Positions 42,922 to 51,505 of a stretch of DNA of 64,000 bases are shown here, one piece after another; within the stretch, counting starts at the first letter, position 1; every line of letters begins with the position of its first letter. A model generated the notes under the pieces. The model was not told the origin of the DNA. It ran no database searches and saw only the letters and a program-made list of their open reading frames with translations. The stretch is from Mongoliitalea lutea (GTDB lineage: Bacteria > Bacteroidota > Bacteroidia > Cytophagales > Cyclobacteriaceae). Position numbers and translations under genes: made by a program. Location: contig NZ_BMYF01000013.1 of NCBI RefSeq assembly GCF_014652135.1, positions 1 through 64,000 of the forward strand. Direction: 5' to 3'.

Positions 42922-45900
42922 TCACCTCTCACCTCTATTCCTCGCTAATCCCACATCCAGATTATCCGGTGTGCCGCTCATGCGGATATTCAGGAAGCGT
43001 ACACGGCGATTGGCACCTCGGGTAATAATCGCATCCTCTTGATCTGGATCTACTTCATCTCGGTTACGTCCTCCAAAAAGTGCCCTCGCCCCTACTTGGG
43101 TTACCAAACTCCATGGTACACGGACCAAATAATCCATCTTCAAGTCCAATGCCTGAGTACCCGATAATTCCATAAAACCAAGACTTGAATTGATCTGCAT
43201 GCTTGGAATGGTCAGTACTCCCCCCTTCAGTTCAAAGTTATTCTGCAAGGTATCAAAGCGAACCCGGTTCATATTCCGATCTGCAAAAAAAGAACCCATG
43301 GCACGCATAGGAGCAAAATCAATCAATTCTCCATTGTAAATATTGACATTGATCTTTGCTTCAGATTGATCCAAAATCGGAGTTAAATCAGGATACACCA
43401 ATAATTTACTTTCAATAGAACCGGACACTTTACCTCTCAGATTATCCGCCAATACCACATCCTTGCCCATATTATCCATTTTGAAGAGTAATTGATCAAC
43501 TTGGATCTGATCTACTCGAATAGTGCTATGGAAATAGATTTTATCAGGATTTCTTCCATTGAGGTAACCATTCATACGAAACTTCCCATCTGCCAAAGCA
43601 AAATCCAATTGCTCTATATGCAGCATGCTGTCTGTACTGCTCCGGAACCTAGCTTTTATGGTATCTAACCATGTACCATGATACAAAAGCCTATCTACTT
43701 CTACACCAACTTTGAAATCCCTAAAGGGTAATTTGAAAATATTGAATGCCTCTTCATGATTGGACTCTTTTTCTATGCTTTCAAAGCCCAGCAAAGCATC
43801 CAAGTCCAGCTTTTGACCTCGCAACTGAAAGAAATCAGGCCTATCGGCGGAAGGTCTGTTGACGCTGTCCCCCAAGTTATACCCCATAGTGATGCGGAAA
43901 CTTGACTCTCCCATCGTTCCTCCAAAGTTGTCGATCTTCATATATTGATCCGACCAACTCATTTTCCCGCCAAAAGCTTCAAATTTCAGTGGATGAATCT
44001 TGGTTTGCCCTTGAAGTTTGGCTACATCCAAATAAAAGTTCTGCCTACCTGCCCGCTTATCCATGCGCAGGTCTGCATCAAAACGTAAGCCAGTGAAATA
44101 CTCTTCTTTATACGCATCGGGGAAAAAATTAACTCCTTGATAGGTCATCAAATCTTTAATCTTCAAATAATCCGATGCAAAACGTACCTTCAAATTACTC
44201 ACGCCATTTTCCTCAGCTTTGAACCATTTCGGGTAATTCTCCAACTTCCCCGTCAAATAAATATCTGAGGTATCAACTTTACCCTGAAAGCTTCTGATCG
44301 CTACCATTTGGGAGTCTATTTCAAATACCCCTCGAAACTTTCGAAAATCATGTGGATAATTCTTTAGGCCAAAATCCAAAGTTTTCAGGTGTAACCTACC
44401 CTTGGGCAAATAATCAAATTTGAAAAGGTTGACTGCATTTGCCTGAAGCTCCATGTCCAAGGTGAGTTTGCGTAATTCCTCACTTTTCTCCTCATCCGCT
44501 ACATACAAAAACTTCCCAAGTTCAATCAAGCCTGCATTGGCCTGTACACTGACTTTCACAGGAACATCCAATTGATGAAAAATTGCGGGTAAATCAGAAA
44601 CCTGAGCTTTCATGGAAAAATCTGAATCAGCTAACTTCACAGAGAGATTATCCAAAGACAAAGTACCATCCACCATTTTGGCGTATGCATTCAAATCCCG
44701 AATAGGATAAGGGAAATCTGCATAGGTCAAATTCAAGTTACGAATCCGCAACTCTGACTGTAAACTCTCCTTAGCCTGACGGATATTGGCATTGGTAAGA
44801 TTCATGTCTACCAATTCGTCAAAATCCATGCGTAGCAATACATCCCCGCTGACACCTTTCAAATCCGGAATCTGAAAAAACTCTCCAATAAAATTCAGAT
44901 CCAAATCTGCTAATAAATCCACTTTTATGTAAGGGCTTTCAAAATCCCGAACAGTCAAATTCCCTTGGAAAACTCCTCTTTCAGGCTTTGCATTGAAATT
45001 TTGCAGGCGAAATTCCGATGTACGAAGATTTCGCTCTGTTCCATTGGTGAAAAAAGCAAGAAATCTCAGATCTTCTACCCTTCTTTCCAAAGCTGTATTT
45101 TCAAAAAAAGCATTGTCACAGCCAAATTCAAATGCAATCGCAGGACTTTCTCCTTGGGCAACTAAGCCACGGATAGAGCCCCTAAAAAAAACTTCCCCTT
45201 GGTTTTGATAGCGTTTAAATGCCTCAGCTGTTTCTTTGGGTAAAAATGCTGCGATGAGATTGAAGTCAGGTTTTTCACCTTCCAATTCCACTTGTAAATC
45301 CAGACCTTCCTCAAGAAATGCAGCTGAACCATCCACCCTCAAAAGTGATTCTTGCAGTTTGAGTTTGGAGGGACGAAAGGCTATTCGTTTAGTAGCTTGG
45401 TCAAAGGTAAAGCCTAGATCCAAATCCAGGTTTTTATCTGAAAAAAAGGCTTCCTTCCCTTCCTTTTCTAAAACCAAATGCAAAGACGCTTCCAATAAGA
45501 CATCTAATATGTCCTTTTTGGACTTTACAGCTGTTTTCAATTCACTGAGATCAACCGAAAGCAGCTCATCTTTCCCTGTTTTATAATAGGAAACCTGTAA
45601 GTTTTCAATCATCAACTTCTTCAGTTCAAAATCAATAGCATCTCCTGACTCCGATTCCGAGGCTGGTAAATTTTTGGCCTGCAAAAGATTCAAAACCCCT
45701 TCCGCATCCTCCACAAGTCTGATGTGGCCAGAAATAATTTTAACTGCTTTGACTTTATAATTACCGCTGAGAATATCTGAAATGCTAAAACCTACATAAA
45801 GGTCTTCAAACTCATAGATGGGCAGAGCAGATTTTTCCCGATCCCCATAAAACTTAAGCCCTTGTAAATCAATCGATATGTAAGGAAAATTAGTAAAAAC

Positions 45901-46074
45901 AGAAATATGAGAGTATTCCAGTACTAGTTTTCCTTCAAATTGCTCATTCATTAGGGCGATGGCACGCTGTACCAGCAAATCCTGCTTGGAATACACCAAA
46001 GCAATGCCTGCAACGAAAAGTGTCAGCAATAGGAGTGGAAGAAAGAATAAAACTTTTAAAATCCGCTTACGCAT
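42922..46074 (-). CDS. large AsmA-like protein, copy 1
   Basis: 1050-residue protein with one N-terminal membrane helix (about 5-28) and a very long periplasmic beta-rich body, ending in a conserved DUF748/AsmA-like C-terminal segment (SLGFMELSGTQALDLKMDYLVRVPWSL). AsmA/TamB-type proteins bridge the periplasm and move lipids. It is closely related over its whole length to the 1043-residue protein encoded 77 nt upstream on the same strand, so the two arose by tandem duplication. Confidence 0.82.
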   Translation of the reverse strand: MRKRILKVLFFLPLLLLTLFVAGIALVYSKQDLLVQRAIALMNEQFEGKLVLEYSHISVFTNFPYISIDLQGLKFYGDREKSALPIYEFEDLYVGFSISDILSGNYKVKAVKIISGHIRLVEDAEGVLNLLQAKNLPASESESGDAIDFELKKLMIENLQVSYYKTGKDELLSVDLSELKTAVKSKKDILDVLLEASLHLVLEKEGKEAFFSDKNLDLDLGFTFDQATKRIAFRPSKLKLQESLLRVDGSAAFLEEGLDLQVELEGEKPDFNLIAAFLPKETAEAFKRYQNQGEVFFRGSIRGLVAQGESPAIAFEFGCDNAFFENTALERRVEDLRFLAFFTNGTERNLRTSEFRLQNFNAKPERGVFQGNLTVRDFESPYIKVDLLADLDLNFIGEFFQIPDLKGVSGDVLLRMDFDELVDMNLTNANIRQAKESLQSELRIRNLNLTYADFPYPIRDLNAYAKMVDGTLSLDNLSVKLADSDFSMKAQVSDLPAIFHQLDVPVKVSVQANAGLIELGKFLYVADEEKSEELRKLTLDMELQANAVNLFKFDYLPKGRLHLKTLDFGLKNYPHDFRKFRGVFEIDSQMVAIRSFQGKVDTSDIYLTGKLENYPKWFKAEENGVSNLKVRFASDYLKIKDLMTYQGVNFFPDAYKEEYFTGLRFDADLRMDKRAGRQNFYLDVAKLQGQTKIHPLKFEAFGGKMSWSDQYMKIDNFGGTMGESSFRITMGYNLGDSVNRPSADRPDFFQLRGQKLDLDALLGFESIEKESNHEEAFNIFKLPFRDFKVGVEVDRLLYHGTWLDTIKARFRSSTDSMLHIEQLDFALADGKFRMNGYLNGRNPDKIYFHSTIRVDQIQVDQLLFKMDNMGKDVVLADNLRGKVSGSIESKLLVYPDLTPILDQSEAKINVNIYNGELIDFAPMRAMGSFFADRNMNRVRFDTLQNNFELKGGVLTIPSMQINSSLGFMELSGTQALDLKMDYLVRVPWSLVTQVGARALFGGRNRDEVDPDQEDAIITRGANRRVRFLNIRMSGTPDNLDVGLARNRGER

Positions 46075-46151
46075 AGTTGGCTTTATTTAAGCCAAAAAAC
46101 GCAAGAAATCAGAAGGAGGTTTTAGCTTTTGAGCTTTTGTACCACAATTAT

Positions 46152-49100
46152 TTACCGCTGATTTTGATCTCTTCTCAGGGCGATTTTGTAATCCTCAGGC
46201 GTACCAGTCATATTGATATTGACAAAGCGTGTGCGTCTGTTTCCATCCCGGAACACAATCGCATCTTCTTGTTCGGGATCAACTTCATTTTTATTTTTTC
46301 CTCCAAAAAGCGCCCGAAAGCCAACTTGCGTTACCATGGCTAAGGGAACACGGATAAAATAATCCATATTAAGATCCAAACTCTGCCTACCTGACAACTC
46401 AATAAAGCCCAAACTGGAATTGATATTCATACTCGGTATGTGCAAAACTCCCCCTTTCAACTCGAAGGTATTGGACAAGGTATCAAACCTGACCCGATTC
46501 AGGTTACGGTCTCCGAAGTAAGATGAAAGCGCAGAAAGTGGTGTGAAATTCACCAAGCTACCTTGGTAAACCGTCAAGTCCATGGTAGCTTCCGACTTAT
46601 CTACGATAGGGGTAAGGTCCGGATACACCAAAAATTTGCTTTTGATCGTTCCACTGACCAGACCGTGTAAATTATCATTGATCAGGTAATCCTGCCCAAA
46701 GTTTTCAAACTTAAACAGCAACTTATCTAGGTCCAGCTTATCTGCCTGCATCTCACTATGGAAGTAGATTTCATCTGGGTTGGAACCGTTGAAATAGCCT
46801 TTGACAGCCAATGAACCATCAGCAACCTTCAAACTCAAGGTATCCAAATAAATAAAATGATCTTTCTGACTACGCATGGAAGCGTTCACATCCCTCAACC
46901 AAAAGGTATGGTAATTAAGTTGCTGAATTACCGCTTTGAACTCCATGTTCCGGAAAGGCAACTGAAAAACATTAAAGGCTTCCTGATGATTGGTATCTTC
47001 CTCAAAACCCTGAAATCCCATCAGCGCATCTAGGTCCAATGCAGGAGCTCTAAAGTGCAGGTAGTCATTTTTGGGATTGGCGGGTTCTCCTAAGTTATAC
47101 CCCATATTTACGACAAATGAAGATACGCCCATTTTTCCACCAAAGTCCTCTAGGAGCAAGTAATCATCTTCCAAGTGGGCTCTGCCTGTAAAATTCTCCA
47201 ATTTTAATGGATGAAGGGTTGTCAGTGACGTTAGATTGTCGAGATAGAAATCAGCTGATTGAAAGGCGTGCTTTTGAAAGTCCAGGACTATTTTTCCAGC
47301 TGCTTGTAGATTGCGTAAGGTTTCCTCTCTCCAGCTTTCTGGCAGATAATTGACACCATTGTAGGTCAATAAATCATTCAAATGCAATTGTTTGGAACTG
47401 ATACTCAACTGAATCGTCGACTGTCCATCCAAGGAATCTTTCATCCACTTGGAAAAGTTATCCACTTTCCCGATAAGCATAAAATCAGTTTGATCAATCT
47501 CTCCTTTGAATTTCTTTACATGCAAGGCATCTTTCTCAATCTCCACCTCCGCATCAAAATCATGGAAGGTATGAGGAAAGTTATCCAATTGGGCATAGAA
47601 ATCCTCAATCTTAAATTTCCCTACAGGCAGGAATTCAAAATCGAACAAGTCCTTGGCTTTGGTCTCGAAGGACAGATGGAGTCGTAGATCTCTGAGGTTT
47701 TCGCTTTCCTCTTGCTCCAATAATTGTCCCAGTAAAACCGCCTTTGATTGGGCCTCCAAAGAAACCTGGATAGCTTTATCCTGCTGATGTAACAGTGCCG
47801 GGAAATCCGAAAGTTCTCCTTTGAAAGAGAAATCCGAATCTTTGATATTGAATTTCAGCTGATTAAGCTGAACCCTACCCTCTGTCATAATAGCATGTGC
47901 TTGGACCTTTTCTACAGGATAAGGATACCCTTTGATGGCAAAGCGGAGATCTTTTAAGCGAAGCTCAGACTGTAAACTTTTTTGCATTTGAGAAAAATCA
48001 GCTGCGGAGCCCTCCAAATCTACCAATTCATCAAAATCCATCGTCAACAATACTTGTCCACTCAAGCCTTCAAAATCTTCCAATTCAAAAAATTCTCCTA
48101 CAAAGTCCAAATCCAAATCTGCATTGATTTTTACTTTGATATAGGGATCTAAAAAGTCCCGAATCAACAGGTCTGCTTGAAAGAATCCTTTATCAGGTTT
48201 TGCATTGAAATTCTGTAAGCGAAACTCGGAGGTTTTCAAGGAACGCTCAGATCCATTGGTATAGAAACCGACAAATCGTAAATCTTCCACTCTTCGCTGA
48301 TTATCCGCTCGTAGAAAATAGGCATTGTCACAGCCAAATTCAATGGCAATAGCGGGAGCCTCCCCTTCCGAAACAGCTCCTCTGATAGTGCCGATAAAGA
48401 ATATTTCCCCTTGATTCTGATAATCGTTCAGTGCTGCGGCAACTTCTTTGGGAAGAAAAGCTGCAAATAGATTAAAATCAGGCTTCTGACCTTCAATTTT
48501 CAAATCTAACTGAGGAGCTTGCAGCAGCTCACTAATATGTCCTGAAGCGGAGAAAAGAGACTCTTCTAACCAAACACTCGATGGACTCAAGTCTAGATAA
48601 CCCCGGTCAGTGTCGTATGCGAGGTCTAAATTGAGACGGATATTTTTATCCACAAAAAAAGTTGGCTTACCTTGACTTTCCACATCAAAAGTAAAATCTC
48701 CTGCCAAATTCAAATCCAGCAAGGCATCTACAGAACTGACGGTGGTTTGAATATTTTTTATGTGCGCAGTATACATGAGCCCATTTTGTTCGTCCAAAAA
48801 AGACAAGTCAAAAGAGTCAAGCTTGATAGATTGTAAGGAGAAATCTAAAGCTTCCCCTTCACTGTCGTCATTATTGGTTACATTTTTAGCTGTAAGCAGA
48901 TTGATTTCCCCCGCCTCATTTTTCACCAGATGCAAAAAGCCCCCTTTTAATTTGATGCTTTTGACTTCATAGTTTCCTCGCAAGATATCTAACACTGAAA
49001 AACCCACATACAGATCCTGCACTTCATACATAGGTCTTTCTTGGGAGTCTTTTTCACCATAAAACTTCAGTCCCTGAAGGTCAATGGAGATATAAGGGAA

Positions 49101-49283
49101 ATTGGCAAAGGGAGAAATTCGGGATTTGGCCAATACCAACTCTCCGTTGAATGATTGATTGATTTGCTGAATAGCCTGTTGGGTCAATGCTTCCTGCTTC
49201 CAAGAAATTACGACAACACCAAAAGCCAACAGCAGCACAGGAATCGAGAATAGGATTAAAAAGATTTTTACTGATTTTTTCAT
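46152..49283 (-). CDS. large AsmA-like protein, copy 2
   Basis: 1043-residue homologue of the preceding AsmA-like protein, with an N-terminal membrane helix (about 5-27) and the same C-terminal segment (SLGFIELSGRQSLDLNMDYFIRVPLAM). ATG 49283 is chosen because the helix begins directly after it; the frame also has ATG 49319. The conservation of many short blocks between the copies (for example FISIDLQGLKFYGE, LDALMGF) shows descent from one gene. Probable lipid-transport role is inference. Confidence 0.82.
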   Translation of the reverse strand: MKKSVKIFLILFSIPVLLLAFGVVVISWKQEALTQQAIQQINQSFNGELVLAKSRISPFANFPYISIDLQGLKFYGEKDSQERPMYEVQDLYVGFSVLDILRGNYEVKSIKLKGGFLHLVKNEAGEINLLTAKNVTNNDDSEGEALDFSLQSIKLDSFDLSFLDEQNGLMYTAHIKNIQTTVSSVDALLDLNLAGDFTFDVESQGKPTFFVDKNIRLNLDLAYDTDRGYLDLSPSSVWLEESLFSASGHISELLQAPQLDLKIEGQKPDFNLFAAFLPKEVAAALNDYQNQGEIFFIGTIRGAVSEGEAPAIAIEFGCDNAYFLRADNQRRVEDLRFVGFYTNGSERSLKTSEFRLQNFNAKPDKGFFQADLLIRDFLDPYIKVKINADLDLDFVGEFFELEDFEGLSGQVLLTMDFDELVDLEGSAADFSQMQKSLQSELRLKDLRFAIKGYPYPVEKVQAHAIMTEGRVQLNQLKFNIKDSDFSFKGELSDFPALLHQQDKAIQVSLEAQSKAVLLGQLLEQEESENLRDLRLHLSFETKAKDLFDFEFLPVGKFKIEDFYAQLDNFPHTFHDFDAEVEIEKDALHVKKFKGEIDQTDFMLIGKVDNFSKWMKDSLDGQSTIQLSISSKQLHLNDLLTYNGVNYLPESWREETLRNLQAAGKIVLDFQKHAFQSADFYLDNLTSLTTLHPLKLENFTGRAHLEDDYLLLEDFGGKMGVSSFVVNMGYNLGEPANPKNDYLHFRAPALDLDALMGFQGFEEDTNHQEAFNVFQLPFRNMEFKAVIQQLNYHTFWLRDVNASMRSQKDHFIYLDTLSLKVADGSLAVKGYFNGSNPDEIYFHSEMQADKLDLDKLLFKFENFGQDYLINDNLHGLVSGTIKSKFLVYPDLTPIVDKSEATMDLTVYQGSLVNFTPLSALSSYFGDRNLNRVRFDTLSNTFELKGGVLHIPSMNINSSLGFIELSGRQSLDLNMDYFIRVPLAMVTQVGFRALFGGKNKNEVDPEQEDAIVFRDGNRRTRFVNINMTGTPEDYKIALRRDQNQR

Positions 49284-49451
49284 GGGTACTTCATCAAAGG
49301 CTCTCTGACCACTTTTCAAAAATAGTGCAAATTGACTAGGAGTTTCAGTTTTTTAACATCAATTAATCGGCTATGTGAGAAAAGTCAAGCACGAAATCTA
49401 AAACAATTACTTCATTCGTAGCTTATACATCAATTAATTACAAGCATAGCT

Positions 49452-50303
49452 ATGATTCGAACGTTTTTCGGTTGGCAGATACGCGCTTTTGACCTCTTGG
49501 ATGAGCATTGGGAATCAGACCGTGTGACGAAGATAATCAGCAACATCGTCGTAGCCTTCTTCTTGATGGGCTTGATCGTAGGATTGCTATCCTATCTGAA
49601 CCTGTTGCCGACATTTATTCAGATTTCTCCTTTCTTTGCCATCGAACTCGCCTTCAATGTATTGTTGATCTTTGAGGTCTTGGGTTTAATATTCCTCTTT
49701 CCAAAATCCGTAGCAGACGCTGTCGGCAAACAGTTTGAAATCATCTCCCTGCTTTTATTACGGGATGCTTTCAAGGAGTTTGGGCATTATTTGGGAGAAA
49801 TGAATTGGGAGTTGGGCTTTGCTATGGAATTGCTGCCAATTATCTCGGATGCGTTTGGAGCGATTTTGATTTTCCTGATTACTGGCTTGTTCTACCGTGC
49901 CCAGCGGCATGTGCGCATTACACAAAACTATGAGGAGCAAGTCAGCTTTGTTTCGATCAAAAAATTGATTTCCATTTACCTCACCATCACCTTTATTTTC
50001 CTCGGGGTCTACGATGTGATATCCGCTTACCAAACCCATCAGTTTATCTACAGCATCAAGCTGTTTTACACCTTGTTGATCTTTACAGATGTGTTTATCC
50101 TATTATTCTCATTGCGGTATTCCACCAAGTATTTTAACTTATTTCGCTATTCCTCCTTTGCATTAGCCACTATATTTCTTCGCTTAACCTTATCTGCACC
50201 CCCCTTTTACAATGTATTATTGGCAGTGATTGCTGGCTTGATGGTCTTGGGTGTGACTTATATCTATAATAAACTCCTTTCCCAACAAAAAATAAGTGAC
50301 TGA
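49452..50303 (+). CDS. integral membrane protein, unknown
   Basis: 283-residue protein with about seven hydrophobic helices (about 28-48, 60-80, 85-105, 122-150, 175-195, 202-220, 232-270). No motif is recognised; the N-terminal cytoplasmic RTFFGWQIRAFDLLDEHWESD is charged. Possibly an ion channel or transporter-type protein, but that is a guess. It is the only plus-strand gene between the AsmA-like genes and tRNA-Asn. Confidence 0.6.
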   Translation: MIRTFFGWQIRAFDLLDEHWESDRVTKIISNIVVAFFLMGLIVGLLSYLNLLPTFIQISPFFAIELAFNVLLIFEVLGLIFLFPKSVADAVGKQFEIISLLLLRDAFKEFGHYLGEMNWELGFAMELLPIISDAFGAILIFLITGLFYRAQRHVRITQNYEEQVSFVSIKKLISIYLTITFIFLGVYDVISAYQTHQFIYSIKLFYTLLIFTDVFILLFSLRYSTKYFNLFRYSSFALATIFLRLTLSAPPFYNVLLAVIAGLMVLGVTYIYNKLLSQQKISD

Positions 50304-50359
50304 TTGTGAATAGAAATCCGTGCAAACCGAGGAAAAATCACATTTTTTTGAGCCTTGTG

Positions 50360-50391
50360 CTTGCATAGAATAAATGAGCCTATTACTTTTG
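50360..50391 (+). promoter_or_regulatory. Bacteroidota-type promoter for tRNA-Asn
   Basis: CTTG (50360-50363) and TACTTTTG (50384-50391) are spaced by 20 nt, close to the TTTG-N19-TAnnTTTG consensus. Transcription would start about 50398, 24 nt before the mature tRNA 5' end. Confidence 0.6.
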
Positions 50392-50421
50392 CATCACCTT
50401 AAACGGTAACACAATACAAAC

Positions 50422-50498
50422 TCCTCCTTAGCTCAGTTGGTTAGAGCACATGACTGTTAATCATGGGGTCCTAGGTTCAAGCCCTAGAGGGGGAGCCA
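50422..50498 (+). tRNA. tRNA-Asn (GTT)
   Basis: Cloverleaf with acceptor TCCTCCT / AGGGGGA, anticodon stem CATGA/TCATG and loop CTGTTAA (anticodon GTT), T-arm CTAGG-TTCAAGC-CCTAG, discriminator G and encoded CCA. It has its own promoter and a terminator starting 5 nt after the CCA. Confidence 0.96.
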
Positions 50499-50502
50499 AT
50501 TC

Positions 50503-50533
50503 AAAAAAGAGGTCAGAGACGACCTCTTTTTTT
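50503..50533 (+). terminator. intrinsic terminator after tRNA-Asn
   Basis: AAAAAAGAGGTC / GACCTCTTTTTT with a 6-nt loop (AGAGAC) running into seven T residues. It works in both directions, so it may also end transcription of the minus-strand small gene at 50613. Confidence 0.85.
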
Positions 50534-50612
50534 GTTTTATATCCCTTCCTTTAAATTGAGGAAGTTTTTTAGGGTTGCAAGTTTTTAAAAAAGTGAAATT
50601 TAAGCTGACTAA

Positions 50613-50804
50613 TCAACCTTGACCACGCTTATACGAAATAGTTGGTGGTACATCATATGGGTCAATCTCTACGATTTCACCATTTCTTACGACTACTAAT
50701 GGACTATTCTTCGCTTTTTTGAATTCAACTAGCTTGCGATAAGCTTCCTCTAGTCCCTTGACTATTTTGTCTCTTTCTTCTTTTAATTGGTCTTTATTCT
50801 CCAT
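50613..50804 (-). CDS. small partner protein of zeta-toxin-like gene
   Basis: 63-residue protein: a charged helical N-terminus (KEERDKIVKGLEEAYRKLVEFK) and a short beta-like tail (SPLVVVRNGEIVEIDPYDV). It starts inside the end of the zeta-toxin-like frame (11-nt overlap), as antitoxins often do. It remains open while the toxin frame has two stops. Probable antitoxin; no domain name is recognised. Confidence 0.65.
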   Translation of the reverse strand: MENKDQLKEERDKIVKGLEEAYRKLVEFKKAKNSPLVVVRNGEIVEIDPYDVPPTISYKRGQG

Positions 50805-51369
50805 AATGTGTTTGTTTTAAACCCTCCCATATCTCCCTGTTATTAATTGTAACGCCATCAACCCCGCCTTCTGCCACTATTTCATAAGTATCTCCAGAAT
50901 TATTTACAAATAACCAGTTATCCACTTTGGGCAGAAATAATCTGAAAAAATTCTCAAGACCGCTTTTATATTTTCTCCTGATAACATCTTCAGGTATGTG
51001 ATGTCCGCCCTCTTTTACTCGTCTTGCTACTCTTGAAACAGCCAAGTCATCGGAATCTAATCAAAAAAACAAACAGGTTACCTGATAATTTAATTACTTT
51101 GCTCTTTCAACAAATTGCACATAAATCCTTGTAGAAAGCGTCGTTTCAAAAGCAAAATTTTCCCCTGACTCTAATAACTTTTTGATTCTTTTCAACATAA
51201 ACCTTCCTACTTCAATACCAGCTTTTTCTGGTTGGAAAGGAGAAATTCCTTTTGCAATTTCATCCGCATTCACAAACTCTTTACAGTCCAAGATTTCAGG
51301 CAAAATGGTATATGAAGCAGTAGTTTTACCTGCTCCGTTACAACCTGCTATGATGTAAAGTTTCTTCAT
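50794..51369 (-). pseudogene. zeta-toxin-like kinase broken by two in-frame stops
   Basis: 192-codon frame from ATG 51369. The first part has Walker A GCNGAGKTT (9-17), KEFVNADEIAKGISPF and FAFETTLSTR, the zeta-toxin/UDP-GlcNAc-kinase-like signature. Then TAA (51094-51096) and TGA (51061-51063) interrupt the same frame; the second replaces the Trp in the usual FFWLDSDDLAV. The frame then continues with VARRVKEGGHHIPEDVIRRKY, the conserved second half. No frameshift is needed, only two point changes, so the gene is recently dead. Its partner is intact. Confidence 0.85.
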
Positions 51370-51505
51370 TCAATACAAATATACACTTTACTATCTAATC
51401 ATCATTTTACCCAATCCATTTATCAAAATTTAAACGACCCCACCTAACAATTAGATTGTTTTTTGCCAGTATATCTTATTTTTACAAGACAAAAGTTAAA
51501 TTTAT

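Noticed and set aside
46077-46343. Plus-strand frame over the gap of the AsmA-like genes
   Set aside because: Runs into the complementary strand of a clear AsmA-like gene; the coding signal lies on the minus strand.
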